63,543 nt of DNA from contig CADCIO010000010.1 in the NCBI GenBank assembly GCA_902801475.1, forward strand, positions 1 to 63,543, given 5' to 3'. A model generated the notes under the pieces. The model did not search any database, was not told the DNA's origin, and saw only the letters and a program-made list of their open reading frames with translations. This DNA comes from an uncultured Bacteroidales bacterium (GTDB lineage Bacteria; Bacteroidota; Bacteroidia; Bacteroidales; Bacteroidaceae). Shown piece after piece: positions 48,573 through 57,388 of this stretch (position 1 is the first letter of the stretch; the number at the start of each line of letters is the position of its first letter). The translations under genes and the position numbers were made by a program.

Positions 48573-50345
48573 ATGTCAATCTGGATTATTTTCAAGCTTC
48601 TGGGCTCGCTAGCACTCCTCATGTTCGGTATGAAGGCCATGAGTGAAGCCCTCCAGAAGATGGCTGGTCCGCAACTGCGCCACGTGCTGGGCGCCATGAC
48701 CACCAATCGCTTCACAGGTATGTTGACGGGTACGGTGGTGACAGCTTCCGTACAATCTTCCACAGCCACGACGGTGATGACCGTGTCATTTGTCAACGCT
48801 GGTCTGCTTACGCTGGCACAGGCCATCTCGGTCATCATGGGTGCGAATATCGGTACGACACTGACGGCCTGGATTATGGCGGTAGGTACATCGGGCAGCG
48901 AAGTTTCTCCATTTGACATCAGCATCGTTTCCTACATTGGTTTCTTCATCGGTATTGTGCTCATCTACATGAAGAAGCATCGATATATCGGTGATTTCCT
49001 GTTCGGTATAGGTTTGCTGCTATTGGGGCTTACCACGTTGAAGGCGACGGGTATGTCGATGGATTTGGCGAACAATGAGACCATCACCTCCTTCTTCAAG
49101 TCGTTTGATCCCAACTCCTTCTGGACCACGCTCGTCTTCCTGCTTCTGGGTGGTATCATGACATTCTGTGTGCAGTCATCTGCAGCCGTGATGGCCATCA
49201 CGATGTTGTTGTGCTCCACGGGCGCCATGCCTATCTACCAAGGTATTGCTTTGGTGTTGGGCGAGAACATCGGAACTACTGTCACCTCGAACCTCGCCGC
49301 CCTGTCGGCCAACACGCAGGCTCGTCGTGCCGCCCTTGCCCACATGTTCTTCAACGTGTTCGGCGTACTGTGGATTCTGTTTGTCTTCCGCTATTTCATC
49401 GACATGGTGTGCGGATGGGTGAACTACGATGTGGAAATGACGAAGGAAACTGCCAGTGCCGCTGCTTTCATTGCCAATGCCGCCAAGCTTAACTTCGTGC
49501 TGGCGGCGTTCCATACCACGTTCAATGTGGTCAATACAATGATCCTCATCTGGTTCATCCCCCAAATAGAAAAGTTTGTCTGCTGGGTCATCAAGCCTAA
49601 GAAAGTGGACGATGAGGAGGATTTCCGTCTGCATTTCATCACTGCAGGCATCATGAAGACGCCCGAGCTTTCTGTGTTCGAGGCTCAAAAGGAAATCCAG
49701 GCTTTTTCAGAGCGTATGCAGCGCATGTTTGGTATGGTGCGTGAACTGCTTGTGCTTTCAAGCTCATCTACTGCAACGAAGAAGGGCGGGTCTCAAAACA
49801 AGGATTTCAATACACTTTTCTCACGTATTGAAAAGTATGAAGATATCTCAGATAACATGGAATTGGAAATCGCCAAATATCTTGATCAGGTGAGTGACGC
49901 TCATCTGTCTGATGATACGAAAGCGAAGATTCGTTCCATGCTCCGCGAAATTTCAGAACTGGAGAGTATCGGTGACTCCTGCTACAATCTTGCTCGTACC
50001 ATCAACCGTAAGTATAATGATAAGCAGGATCATTTTGATGATCAGCAATATGATAATATCAATCAGATGATGGATTTGACAGATACGGCACTCACACAGA
50101 TGAATGCGCTGATGTCGGGTCGAAAGGAGGCGTTTGACGTGAACCGTACACTCAACACGGAAAACGAAATCAACAACTTCCGCAACCAACTTAAGTCTCA
50201 GAACATCTATGATGTGAACAGCCACAAATACACTTATGTAATTGGCACTATCTATATGGACCTCATTAACGAGTGTGAGAAACTTGGCGACTACGTGGTC
50301 AATGTGGTCGAGGCACGTATGGGCACTCGATTAAGGGGAGTGTAA
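48573..50345 (+). CDS. Na+/phosphate cotransporter with PhoU-like C-terminal domain
   Basis: The 590-aa inner-membrane protein carries two inverted repeats with the Q-S-S motif of the Na/Pi (NPT2/NptA) family: VQSSTATTVMTVSFV and VQSSAAVMAITML. There are about eight to nine membrane helices up to residue 345. From about 350 onward it is helical and PhoU-like, with LREISELESIGDSCYN and INECEKLGDYVVNVVEA. It imports phosphate with sodium, and the soluble part probably regulates this. Confidence 0.93.
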   Translation: MSIWIIFKLLGSLALLMFGMKAMSEALQKMAGPQLRHVLGAMTTNRFTGMLTGTVVTASVQSSTATTVMTVSFVNAGLLTLAQAISVIMGANIGTTLTAWIMAVGTSGSEVSPFDISIVSYIGFFIGIVLIYMKKHRYIGDFLFGIGLLLLGLTTLKATGMSMDLANNETITSFFKSFDPNSFWTTLVFLLLGGIMTFCVQSSAAVMAITMLLCSTGAMPIYQGIALVLGENIGTTVTSNLAALSANTQARRAALAHMFFNVFGVLWILFVFRYFIDMVCGWVNYDVEMTKETASAAAFIANAAKLNFVLAAFHTTFNVVNTMILIWFIPQIEKFVCWVIKPKKVDDEEDFRLHFITAGIMKTPELSVFEAQKEIQAFSERMQRMFGMVRELLVLSSSSTATKKGGSQNKDFNTLFSRIEKYEDISDNMELEIAKYLDQVSDAHLSDDTKAKIRSMLREISELESIGDSCYNLARTINRKYNDKQDHFDDQQYDNINQMMDLTDTALTQMNALMSGRKEAFDVNRTLNTENEINNFRNQLKSQNIYDVNSHKYTYVIGTIYMDLINECEKLGDYVVNVVEARMGTRLRGV

Positions 50346-50368
50346 TACATTATATATATATTAATAAG

Positions 50369-50400
50369 AAAAGCACAAGGTCATGTGGCCTTGTGCTTTT
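50369..50400. terminator. Bidirectional terminator
   Basis: A 14-bp stem with one wobble pair (AAAAGCACAAGG... and CCTTGTGCTTTT) and a four-base loop between the converging Na/Pi transporter and pheS genes. Confidence 0.85.
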
Positions 50401-50425
50401 GTATTGATTTAATGTAATATTTGCT

Positions 50426-51445
50426 TTAATTGGCAGCTTCGAATTCTTTCAGGAAGCGGACGTCGTTCTCAGAGAAGAGGCGGAGGTCCTTGACCTGATA
50501 TTTGAGGTTGGCGATGCGTTCGATACCCATGCCGAAAGCATAGCCTTTGTATTTGGTTGAATCGATGCCGTTGGCTTCAAGTACGTTGGGATGAACCATG
50601 CCACAACCGAGGATTTCGAGCCAGCCAGAACCTTTACACATGCTGCAGCCCTTGCCTTTACAGAGGGTACAAGATACGTCCATCTCGGCACTGGGTTCTG
50701 TGAAGGGGAAGTAAGAGGGACGGAGACGGATCTGAGTGTCTTCGCCGAACATCTCCTTAGCAAAGAGGAGGAGCACCTGCTTGAGGTCGGTGAAGCTGAC
50801 CTTCTCATCCACGTAGAGTCCTTCTACCTGATGGAAGAAGCAATGGGCGCGGGCAGAGATGGCTTCGTTGCGATAGACGCGTCCAGGGCAGAGCACTCGG
50901 ATAGGGGGCTGCTGCTTTTCCATCACACGGGCTTGTACTGAGCTGGTGTGAGTGCGGAGGATGATGTCGGGATGTGATTCAACGAAGAAAGTGTCCTGCA
51001 TATCGCGAGCAGGGTGGTCATCAGCAAAGTTCATGGAAGAGAACACGTGCCAGTCGTCTTCCACCTCAGGACCTTCGGCGAGGGAGAAACCAAGACGTGA
51101 GAAGATGTCGATGATTTCGTTCTTCACAAGGGTGAGAGGATGACGTGTACCGAGTCCGATAGGGTAGGCAGTACGAGTGATGTCGAGGTGGTTGACCTCA
51201 GTCTCCTGTACGGCGAAGTTATCACGGAGAGCGTTGATCTTGTCCTGAGCCTTTGTCTTCAGTTCGTTGATCTTGATGCCAATCTCTTTCTTCTGCTCGG
51301 CAGGTACGTTGCGGAAGTCTGCCATGAGGGCTGTGATAGCTCCCTTTTTGCTCAAGTATTTAATACGAAGTTGTTCAATCTCTTCGGCTGAGTTAGCGGT
51401 GAGACCTTCCACTTCTTGGAGTAAACTTTGAATCTTATCTAACAT
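50426..51445 (-). CDS. pheS: Phenylalanyl-tRNA synthetase alpha subunit
   Basis: This is a 339-aa class II synthetase subunit. It has an N-terminal coiled coil (about residues 1-90) that binds tRNA and motif 2 around YRNEAISARAHCFFHQVEGLYV. RPSYFPFTEPSAEMDVSC and the terminal GMGIERIANLKY motif 3 are also clear. The beta subunit gene is not in the window. A minus-strand -7 box TAACTTTG lies at 51474-51481, 29 bp upstream. Confidence 0.97.
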   Translation of the reverse strand: MLDKIQSLLQEVEGLTANSAEEIEQLRIKYLSKKGAITALMADFRNVPAEQKKEIGIKINELKTKAQDKINALRDNFAVQETEVNHLDITRTAYPIGLGTRHPLTLVKNEIIDIFSRLGFSLAEGPEVEDDWHVFSSMNFADDHPARDMQDTFFVESHPDIILRTHTSSVQARVMEKQQPPIRVLCPGRVYRNEAISARAHCFFHQVEGLYVDEKVSFTDLKQVLLLFAKEMFGEDTQIRLRPSYFPFTEPSAEMDVSCTLCKGKGCSMCKGSGWLEILGCGMVHPNVLEANGIDSTKYKGYAFGMGIERIANLKYQVKDLRLFSENDVRFLKEFEAAN

Positions 51446-51504
51446 ATTTGATGTTGTTTTGTGAAAATCGCTGCAAAGTTAGTGATTTTTTCCTAACTTT
51501 TCAT

Positions 51505-51512
51505 TACCTTTG
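51505..51512 (+). promoter_or_regulatory. -7 box of the DUF4348 lipoprotein gene
   Basis: TACCTTTG, 20 bp before the start codon chosen at 51533, with no clear -33 box. The pheS -7 box lies on the other strand at 51474-51481. Confidence 0.5.
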
Positions 51513-51532
51513 TGCCGTTTTATGTAAAAAAC

Positions 51533-52372
51533 ATGAGAAAAGGTTTAGTTATAGCAGTTGCATTAGGGTGTCTTTTGTCGTGCAAGGACAGTAAGATGAC
51601 GAATGCTTTTGACAATGAGGATGAGATGGAGGAGGATTCCATTGAGGCGTTTGTGGGTGATACTCTTCATTTGTTTGAGGAGGAAGAGCCACCTGCGGCC
51701 GTGGATGAGTTGTTTGATGACTTTTTCTATAATTTTATAGATGATGCCCGTTTCCAGGGGCAACGCATTGCCTATCCGTTGCCTTGTAAGGAAGGTGATG
51801 AGAGTGAGAAGCTGACGAAGCAGGACTGGGCACAATATGACCATTTCAAGAATCAGGAAGTGCTTTCGGTGCTCTACGAACGTGAGCAGGATTATGCGTT
51901 ATCGAAGGACACGTCGATGCAGCATGTGGGCGTGGAATGGATTCAGCTGAAAGATGATGATGTGGAGCGGTTCCAGTTCAATCGTGTGGGTGGCAAGTGG
52001 ATGCTGACGGAGATTGACAAGAAGAAGCGTGGAAACATGCCGAACGGGGATTTCCTGAATTTCTATGCGAAGTTTATGGCCGACACGGTGTTTCAGGGCA
52101 AATCGTTGGCAGAACCGCTGAAGGTCATTCTCACTTCTGACGATGGTGAAGAAGAGCCTCAAGAAGAGTTCTTGACCGTTGAAGAATGGTTTGAGATGAG
52201 GCACAGTCTGCCGTTGCCAACAGAGGAAATTGTCAATGTGGATTATGGACAGGCATGCATTAGCCAGAACAAAAAGACGCTCTTGTTGCAGGGCATCAGC
52301 AATGGTATGCAGATGAAGTTCAAGTTCAACAAGGATGGCGACGACTGGAAACTGATGGAAATCGAGTATTAG
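51533..52372 (+). CDS. DUF4348-like lipoprotein
   Basis: The start is set at MRKGLVIAVALGCLLSCKDS. This gives a lipoprotein signal with lipobox LLSC and a 279-aa product. Seven further upstream codons are open but would overlap the -7 box. The mature part has an acidic linker and then a domain beginning near FDDFFYNFIDDARFQGQRI, with repeated W-x-x-Y-D and F-x-F-x-R patterns seen in DUF4348. Function unknown. A heptanucleotide array follows directly after the stop codon. Confidence 0.75.
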   Translation: MRKGLVIAVALGCLLSCKDSKMTNAFDNEDEMEEDSIEAFVGDTLHLFEEEEPPAAVDELFDDFFYNFIDDARFQGQRIAYPLPCKEGDESEKLTKQDWAQYDHFKNQEVLSVLYEREQDYALSKDTSMQHVGVEWIQLKDDDVERFQFNRVGGKWMLTEIDKKKRGNMPNGDFLNFYAKFMADTVFQGKSLAEPLKVILTSDDGEEEPQEEFLTVEEWFEMRHSLPLPTEEIVNVDYGQACISQNKKTLLLQGISNGMQMKFKFNKDGDDWKLMEIEY

Positions 52373-52377
52373 ATGAT

Positions 52378-52402
52378 AGTTGACAGTTGATAGTTGATAG
52401 TT
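52378..52402 (+). repeat. Heptanucleotide array between the DUF4348 gene and murB
   Basis: Units AGTTGAC, AGTTGAT, AGTTGAT and AGTTGGA. It starts 5 bp after the DUF4348 stop and runs up to the murB start codon, so it occupies the ribosome-binding region of murB. The orientation is the stop-containing one. Confidence 0.75.
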
Positions 52403-52406
52403 GGAT

Positions 52407-53456
52407 ATGAAAGAATACACAGATTATAGTTTATTGAACCACAACACGTTTGGCATGGATGTAAAAGCCAAACGTTATGTGGAATATGACAACGAAGAGG
52501 AACTCAAGGCAATCATTCCGACGCTGAGCGGCGAGGTGCTTCACATCGGTGGAGGCAGCAATCTGCTCTTCAAGGGAGACTTTGACGGAACAGTACTGCA
52601 TAGTGCCATCAAAGGTATTGAAGAATTGTCGGGCACTCAACTTTCAACTTTCAACTTTCAACTTTCAACTTCTGAAGTGTTGGTGCGTGTAGGTGCTGGT
52701 GAAGTGTGGGATGACTTTGTAGCATGGGCTGTGGATCATGGTTATGGTGGTGTGGAAAACCTGTCGTTGATTCCTGGCGAGGTAGGTGCAAGTGCGGTGC
52801 AGAACATCGGTGCATATGGTGTGGAAGCGAAGGATGTGATTGCGCTGGTCGAAGCGATGGACTTGTCCAATGGACAGAAACGTGTGTTCAGAACGGAAGA
52901 GTGCTGCTATGCCTATCGCCAGAGTATCTTCAAGAATGAATTAAAAGGCAAGTATGCCATCACATACGTCACTTATCGCTTGCAGAAGCAGCCTGTGCTG
53001 AAACTGGACTACGGCAACCTCAAGGCAGTGTTAGAGAAAAACTCTCAACTGTCAACTGTCAATTGTCAATTGTCAATTGCCCAGGTTCGTCAAGCCATCA
53101 TCGATATTCGTAATGCCAAACTTCCCGACCCGAAAGTGCAGGGTAATGCAGGCAGTTTCTTTATGAATCCTGTGGTGAGCCGTGAGAAGTTCCTGTCAAT
53201 ACAGAAGGACTATCCTCAGATGCCTTTCTACGAAGTTGAGGGTGGGGTGAAGATTCCTGCCGGATGGATGATTGACCAATGCGGCTGGAAGGGCAAATCC
53301 CTCGGACGTGCTGCCGTTCATGACAAACAAGCGCTGGTGCTGGTCAATCTTGGAGGTGCCACATCAGACGAAATCCTCACGCTCTGCCACACCATCTGCA
53401 AGGATGTGAAAGAGAAATTTGGCATCGACATACATCCCGAAGTGAACTTCATATAA
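52407..53456 (+). CDS. murB: UDP-N-acetylenolpyruvoylglucosamine reductase
   Basis: The 349-aa FAD enzyme reduces the enolpyruvyl group in peptidoglycan precursor synthesis. FAD-binding motifs are [11 protein letters not shown] and [20 protein letters not shown]. The catalytic serine is in [10 protein letters not shown] and the terminal glutamate in HPEVNFI, as in type I MurB. The start is ATG 52407, not the TTG two codons earlier. Two stretches (residues about 78-89 and 214-224, [10 protein letters not shown] and [10 protein letters not shown]) are encoded by in-frame heptanucleotide arrays and look like insertions in surface loops. Confidence 0.94.
   Translation: MKEYTDYSLLNHNTFGMDVKAKRYVEYDNEEELKAIIPTLSGEVLHIGGGSNLLFKGDFDGTVLHSAIKGIEELSGTQLSTFNFQLSTSEVLVRVGAGEVWDDFVAWAVDHGYGGVENLSLIPGEVGASAVQNIGAYGVEAKDVIALVEAMDLSNGQKRVFRTEECCYAYRQSIFKNELKGKYAITYVTYRLQKQPVLKLDYGNLKAVLEKNSQLSTVNCQLSIAQVRQAIIDIRNAKLPDPKVQGNAGSFFMNPVVSREKFLSIQKDYPQMPFYEVEGGVKIPAGWMIDQCGWKGKSLGRAAVHDKQALVLVNLGGATSDEILTLCHTICKDVKEKFGIDIHPEVNFI
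52639..52672 (+). repeat. Heptanucleotide array 1 inside murB
   Basis: CAACTTT repeated 4.9 times without change. It is stop-free in all three forward frames and encodes [11 protein letters not shown]. Confidence 0.88.
53045..53079 (+). repeat. Heptanucleotide array 2 inside murB
   Basis: Five units: TCAACTG twice, then TCAATTG three times. It encodes [11 protein letters not shown] in frame. Confidence 0.88.
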
Positions 53457-53469
53457 AACTTTAGATTTC

Positions 53470-54240
53470 ATGCGAATCACCATACTTGGCAGCGGAACAT
53501 CATGTGGCGTACCTCAAATCGGGTGTACCTGTGAAGTGTGTACCTCCCAAGACCCCAAGGACAAGCGTCTGCGCTGTTCATCATTGGTGGAGGTAAAGGG
53601 CAAGCGTATCCTCATTGACTGCAGTCCCGACTTCCGTCAACAGATGTTGGCTATCGACTTCAACCCCCTCGATGCCGTATTCATCACCCACGAACATTAC
53701 GATCACGTGGGAGGACTTGACGATCTCCGTCCCTACAGCATCTTTGGCGATGTGAAAGTGTATGCCGAGAAATTCTGTGCCGACCACCTGATGGAGCGCA
53801 TCCCTTACTGCTTCACCCCCAAGGACAAGCGCTATCCAGGAGTGCCCACTCTCAATCTGATGGAGATGGAACCCCATGTCCCCGTCAAGGTAGGCGATGA
53901 TGTGGAAGTCCTGCCCATCCGAGTGATGCACGCCAAACTCCCCATTGTTGGTTTCCGTATCGAGAACTTCGCCTACATCACCGACATGAAGACCATCCCC
54001 GATACAGAAATGCAGTACTTGCAAGGTATTGACTACATGATTGTGAATGGACTCCGCCACAAGGAACATCCCAGCCACCAATCCATTGACGATGCCATTG
54101 CCTTTGTCCGTCAGTTAAAGGTGAAAGAAGCTTGGCTTGTCCACATGAGCCACCACATCAAACCACATGCCGAAGAAGAAAAGACCCTTCCTCCTGGCAT
54201 CCACTTAGCGTATGATGGCGAGGTGATAGAGATTGAATAG
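53470..54240 (+). CDS. MBL-fold metallo-hydrolase (PhnP/RNase Z-like)
   Basis: This is a 256-aa protein. The metal-binding motif is THEHYDHVGGLDD, with further ligands in LPIVGF-ITDM and VHMSHH. The N-terminus MRITILGSGTSCGVPQIGC with GCTCEVC (three cysteines) resembles PhnP-like phosphodiesterases that bind an extra zinc. The expected substrate is a small cyclic or linear phosphodiester, not determined. It is 13 bp after murB and probably co-transcribed. Confidence 0.88.
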   Translation: MRITILGSGTSCGVPQIGCTCEVCTSQDPKDKRLRCSSLVEVKGKRILIDCSPDFRQQMLAIDFNPLDAVFITHEHYDHVGGLDDLRPYSIFGDVKVYAEKFCADHLMERIPYCFTPKDKRYPGVPTLNLMEMEPHVPVKVGDDVEVLPIRVMHAKLPIVGFRIENFAYITDMKTIPDTEMQYLQGIDYMIVNGLRHKEHPSHQSIDDAIAFVRQLKVKEAWLVHMSHHIKPHAEEEKTLPPGIHLAYDGEVIEIE

Positions 54241-54379
54241 TCACCCCTCATGCCTATGGACACCACGGCTGAAAATGATTGATAATCTTTTTCAGACTGG
54301 TGGGGGACAGAAGTAGCTTTCTGCGAGGCAAGGACACGAAACCGAAGCGGAAGGCGAACGGATGTCGGGGGATGGAAAG

Positions 54380-54505
54380 AAAAAAGGGCTGACCTTTCGA
54401 TCAAGCCCTAGGTTATAGAGGAGTGGTTGTTTCTTGACTTCCCCCTTTCGGGGCATCCTGCATTTGTCTCCAGCCTTACGGTTATGGAGCATCCTCTATA
54501 GTTTC
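54380..54505 (-). ncRNA. Candidate structured small RNA, about 125 nt
   Basis: A strong promoter (listed next) drives a minus-strand transcript. A 9-bp outer stem pairs 54492-54500 with 54414-54422. It encloses two hairpins: CTCCA...TGGAG with an inner CC-GTAA-GG, and CCCC-GAAA-GGGG. Both are preceded by GGATGC. The transcript ends in a terminator stem AGGGCT...AGCCCT (54385-54409) followed by six T (54380-54385). No coding frame of note is present. I do not recognise the family. It sits downstream of the methyltransferase stop on the same strand. Confidence 0.7.
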
Positions 54506-54510
54506 TGCTG

Positions 54511-54542
54511 CAAAAGTACAACCTTCTACTGAAATCACCAAA
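54511..54542 (-). promoter_or_regulatory. Promoter of the candidate small RNA
   Basis: Minus-strand TTTG (54539-54542), 20 bp, TACTTTTG (54511-54518), with both boxes and spacing ideal. Transcription would begin near 54505, at the foot of the outer stem. Confidence 0.75.
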
Positions 54543-54641
54543 CTATCCGCCAATTATTTCTTTTTCCCCCTCTTACATCTTCCCTCATACATCGAAGGAT
54601 CAAAGCTTAAAGGCTATTCTTGTTATTTAAAACTATTAATC

Positions 54642-56387
54642 CTATATTGATAAAATAGCTCTTAACGTCGTGTCGGTAAATGTGTGCCAAATCTGCAATT
54701 TGAAAGGTTTGTAGTCCTCAAACAATTGTCTCACGAACTTAAGCTCAAACACCAAACGGAAATCGTTCTCGTCACATTCTTGTCGAACTTCGTGCTTGGT
54801 GCCGACACGTGCCACTTTAATGAGATAAAGATCTCGAATACCTTTTCCTTTGGTATAAGGCATAAAGTAATATAGCTTGTTGAGCTTCACAGTGGAAGGG
54901 AACTTTTTACCGGTGTAATAGAGATTGGCGCTTTGCTGATTGAATGGGTCAATATTCTCATTAGTGATCAGGCTGACCAACACATTTTTGCTGTCATCCA
55001 AATCGCTGTTGTCAATAAGCATCTTTCGGCTTATGGTGTTTTTGACGATTTGTTCAGGGTAGTTGTCACGAACATTGAACATGTCAATCGGGAACAATTC
55101 AGGTGGAAGCATCCCATGTGCTATGCGGTTGGCTTCTTCATAATGGGTTCCCTCTGGATTCTCTGCATCGATGTCGTTGAAAAGGCGAATAAGCGCACGC
55201 CCAATGGCATAAGCCAAATTGACGGGTACAGCATTACCAATCTGCTTGTATTGATCAGTCATGTTCCCTTCAAACTGCCAATTGTCAGGGAATGTCTGAA
55301 TGCGTGCATACTCACGCACGGTTAATGGGCGAGTCTCTATAGGATGGCAACGCTCCGTTTGCTTCTGGGCAGGTGCGCAAGTTAACGTTAATGACGGTTC
55401 ATCCATCGATAAACGTCGAGCCATACCAGTCTTGCCGCCACCCAAGTAGAAGCTACCGCCCATGTATTCCTTTTGTTCTTTCACGGGAAGGTCACGCCAA
55501 TCTCCGCCTTCAGGAACCATTGCCATCACACGAGCTTTTTTGGCAGGATAAGTTTGGCCATCTGACACAGGCACATCATGATCGAAGAGATCACCTTGGA
55601 AGAACGCATCGCGCAAGGTCATCACTCGCCGATATGGCTCAGGCCAATGGAACTGGACACGTCCTGCTATATCATTGCGGATGGCGATGAGAATGAGGCG
55701 TTCCCGCTTTTGAGGCACTTGATACATGATGGCCTTCAGGACACGTGGCTCCACAAGTGTATATCCCAGTTCGGCTATGGCATTCCGAATCACTTCCAAA
55801 GTCCGTCCATCATCATGCGAAAGCAGTCCCTTCACATTTTCACCCATGAACACCTTCGGCTGTATTTCGCGTATGGCACGAGCCATTTCAAAGAACAACG
55901 TGCCCCTGGTGTCATTTAGTCCCCCCTTCTTTCCTGCATATGAGAATGCCTGGCATGGAAAGCCACCTGAAAGGAAATCCACCATGCCGCGCAACGGCGT
56001 GAAGTCCACTTGATGAATGTCACCTTCCAATACATTCCATTCAGGGTGATTCCTTTTGAGGGTTCGACAAGCCATACCATCCATCTCATTCAACAACACA
56101 TGATGGAATCCTGCCATGTGCATGCCCAAAGCAAGTCCGCCTGCGCCGGCAAACAACTCGACCGAGGTGAAATCACGGAGTGGAGTCACATGCAGTTCCT
56201 CTTCCCAGTTCGTTTCAAGCATTTGACGAACTGGTTCCACGTCACGCAAATCCTCCATGTAGAAGCCTTCCTTGCCCTTCTCGTTCCTATGATAGGGATA
56301 CACACCACTTTCTCCCCACTTTTGCGCTGTGGCGAGAGAAGTTCCTGTAAGGTCGGCTAAATTCGTTGCAGATAAAAATGTTGGCAT
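54642..56387 (-). CDS. C5-cytosine DNA methyltransferase with N-terminal HTH (Eco47II/Sau96I-like)
   Basis: Residues 1-58 of this 581-aa protein resemble a MerR-like helix-turn-helix (LADLTGTSLATAQKWGESGV). The methylase motifs follow in order: I (ELFAGAGGLALGM), IV (SGGFPCQAFSYAG, catalytic Cys), VI (MGENVKGL), VIII (QKRERLILIAIR), IX (TVREYARIQTFPD) and X (QIGNAVPVNLAYAIG). A C-terminal extension of about 150 residues is present. It protects the site cut by the endonuclease encoded 3 bp upstream, by family GGNCC. The HTH may repress the operon, as in other C5 methylases. Confidence 0.93.
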   Translation of the reverse strand: MPTFLSATNLADLTGTSLATAQKWGESGVYPYHRNEKGKEGFYMEDLRDVEPVRQMLETNWEEELHVTPLRDFTSVELFAGAGGLALGMHMAGFHHVLLNEMDGMACRTLKRNHPEWNVLEGDIHQVDFTPLRGMVDFLSGGFPCQAFSYAGKKGGLNDTRGTLFFEMARAIREIQPKVFMGENVKGLLSHDDGRTLEVIRNAIAELGYTLVEPRVLKAIMYQVPQKRERLILIAIRNDIAGRVQFHWPEPYRRVMTLRDAFFQGDLFDHDVPVSDGQTYPAKKARVMAMVPEGGDWRDLPVKEQKEYMGGSFYLGGGKTGMARRLSMDEPSLTLTCAPAQKQTERCHPIETRPLTVREYARIQTFPDNWQFEGNMTDQYKQIGNAVPVNLAYAIGRALIRLFNDIDAENPEGTHYEEANRIAHGMLPPELFPIDMFNVRDNYPEQIVKNTISRKMLIDNSDLDDSKNVLVSLITNENIDPFNQQSANLYYTGKKFPSTVKLNKLYYFMPYTKGKGIRDLYLIKVARVGTKHEVRQECDENDFRLVFELKFVRQLFEDYKPFKLQIWHTFTDTTLRAILSI

Positions 56388-56390
56388 CGC

Positions 56391-57146
56391 TTAAAAATTA
56401 TCAAACCCCTCATAAGTTTTGAAGGCGAGCAAATACAGACTTCTGAAGAAGTTCTTCTTGTCCAACTCGTCATAAACAGTATTCTTCAACTTAGCAGATT
56501 CATCCTCTGCTATCACATCATCCAATATGTCAGGCAAAGCCTTGCAAAGTCTGAAAAAAGCATCTTTTTCGCCAAACACGATTTCATAGAACTTATCCAT
56601 CGAAACACGACGAATCCTCTCATGTGAATACGATTCCGTCCGTCCATTCTCATTAATGGTCAAACGCCATACGATGTTCTGAGACCGCTTGGCTATGGTC
56701 TCCACCAACATGCAAGTAGCTTTGTCATCCTTCAAAATTTTGTTTTGCATTTTGACATACGTGTCGCTAGAGCTCGATCTGTTCATCGTGTTGTGCTTAT
56801 TCTTCATCTCCACATAGATGTGAAGTTCGTCATTCAGCACGTCAAATCCTCCTTTATCACCATTGTCTGGAACTTCCCAACCATTCCCTGCATATTTGAA
56901 CATGTACTGATGGAAATAACCTATCCTATTATTGTTGGTCTTGTCAATCTGACGAATACATTCGCTTTCAATAGTTTGTTGCATTGTCTGGCCATATATT
57001 TTCGCATCGAACGTCAGTTTGATGGGGTCAATAATGTTTTTATTGAACTCACGCAAATTGATGCTTCTACGATATTGTGTGACAGTATTCTTGACATGTT
57101 TGAAGATGTCCTCGTCAGAAATGAATCCCAATTTGTATTTTCTCAT
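56391..57146 (-). CDS. Type II restriction endonuclease, Eco47II family
   Basis: The start is set at MRKYKLGFISDEDIFKHVK, giving 251 aa. The 44 extra codons available upstream look non-coding. The sequence matches the Eco47II endonuclease pattern, with NLREFNKNIIDPIKLTFD near the N-terminus. The catalytic PD-(D/E)xK core is GGFDVLNDELHIYVEMKNKHN (split by me as D...E-x-K). Eco47II cuts G^GNCC. The gene precedes its methylase by 3 bp, so the nuclease is translated first. Low GC relative to the housekeeping genes suggests acquisition. Confidence 0.9.
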   Translation of the reverse strand: MRKYKLGFISDEDIFKHVKNTVTQYRRSINLREFNKNIIDPIKLTFDAKIYGQTMQQTIESECIRQIDKTNNNRIGYFHQYMFKYAGNGWEVPDNGDKGGFDVLNDELHIYVEMKNKHNTMNRSSSSDTYVKMQNKILKDDKATCMLVETIAKRSQNIVWRLTINENGRTESYSHERIRRVSMDKFYEIVFGEKDAFFRLCKALPDILDDVIAEDESAKLKNTVYDELDKKNFFRSLYLLAFKTYEGFDNF

Positions 57147-57248
57147 TATTTCATCTTTTGTTTTTAAGCAGATTGATAAAAATATTTGGCTATGCGCGAA
57201 ATAATAGCAAATGCTTTCATTAGTCCAGATTCCTCCCCGAACTGATGG

Positions 57249-57279
57249 CAAAAGTACGACAAATGTTTGGAATGGCAAA
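57249..57279 (-). promoter_or_regulatory. Promoter of the restriction-modification operon
   Basis: Minus-strand TTTG (57276-57279), 19 bp, TACTTTTG (57249-57256), leaving a leader of about 95 nt before the endonuclease start. Confidence 0.72.
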
Positions 57280-57307
57280 GCTTTTTCTGATTAATTCTCA
57301 AAAAAAG

Positions 57308-57339
57308 TTTGGTTCTTTCCTCACTTAATCGTAACTTTG
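57308..57339 (+). promoter_or_regulatory. Promoter of the RAYT-like gene
   Basis: TTTG (57308-57311), 20 bp, TAACTTTG (57332-57339), 49 bp before the start. It is divergent from the restriction operon promoter. Confidence 0.72.
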
Positions 57340-57388
57340 CGTTATTCAATGATAATAGAGGAATCTGATTTGAGGGACGCACAGATGT

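Noticed and set aside
54111..54404. Minus-strand open frame of 97 codons across the end of the metallo-hydrolase gene and the small RNA terminator
   Set aside because: It overlaps a clear gene and a terminator, and its composition is Ser/Pro-rich without a domain.
54380..54505. Interpretation of the small RNA as a known riboswitch, 6S, SRP or tmRNA
   Set aside because: None of their signature loops is present, and no gene lies downstream on the same strand at a suitable distance for a riboswitch.
57147..57278. N-terminal extension of the Eco47II-like nuclease
   Set aside because: The residues do not resemble the family, and the region holds the promoter of the operon.
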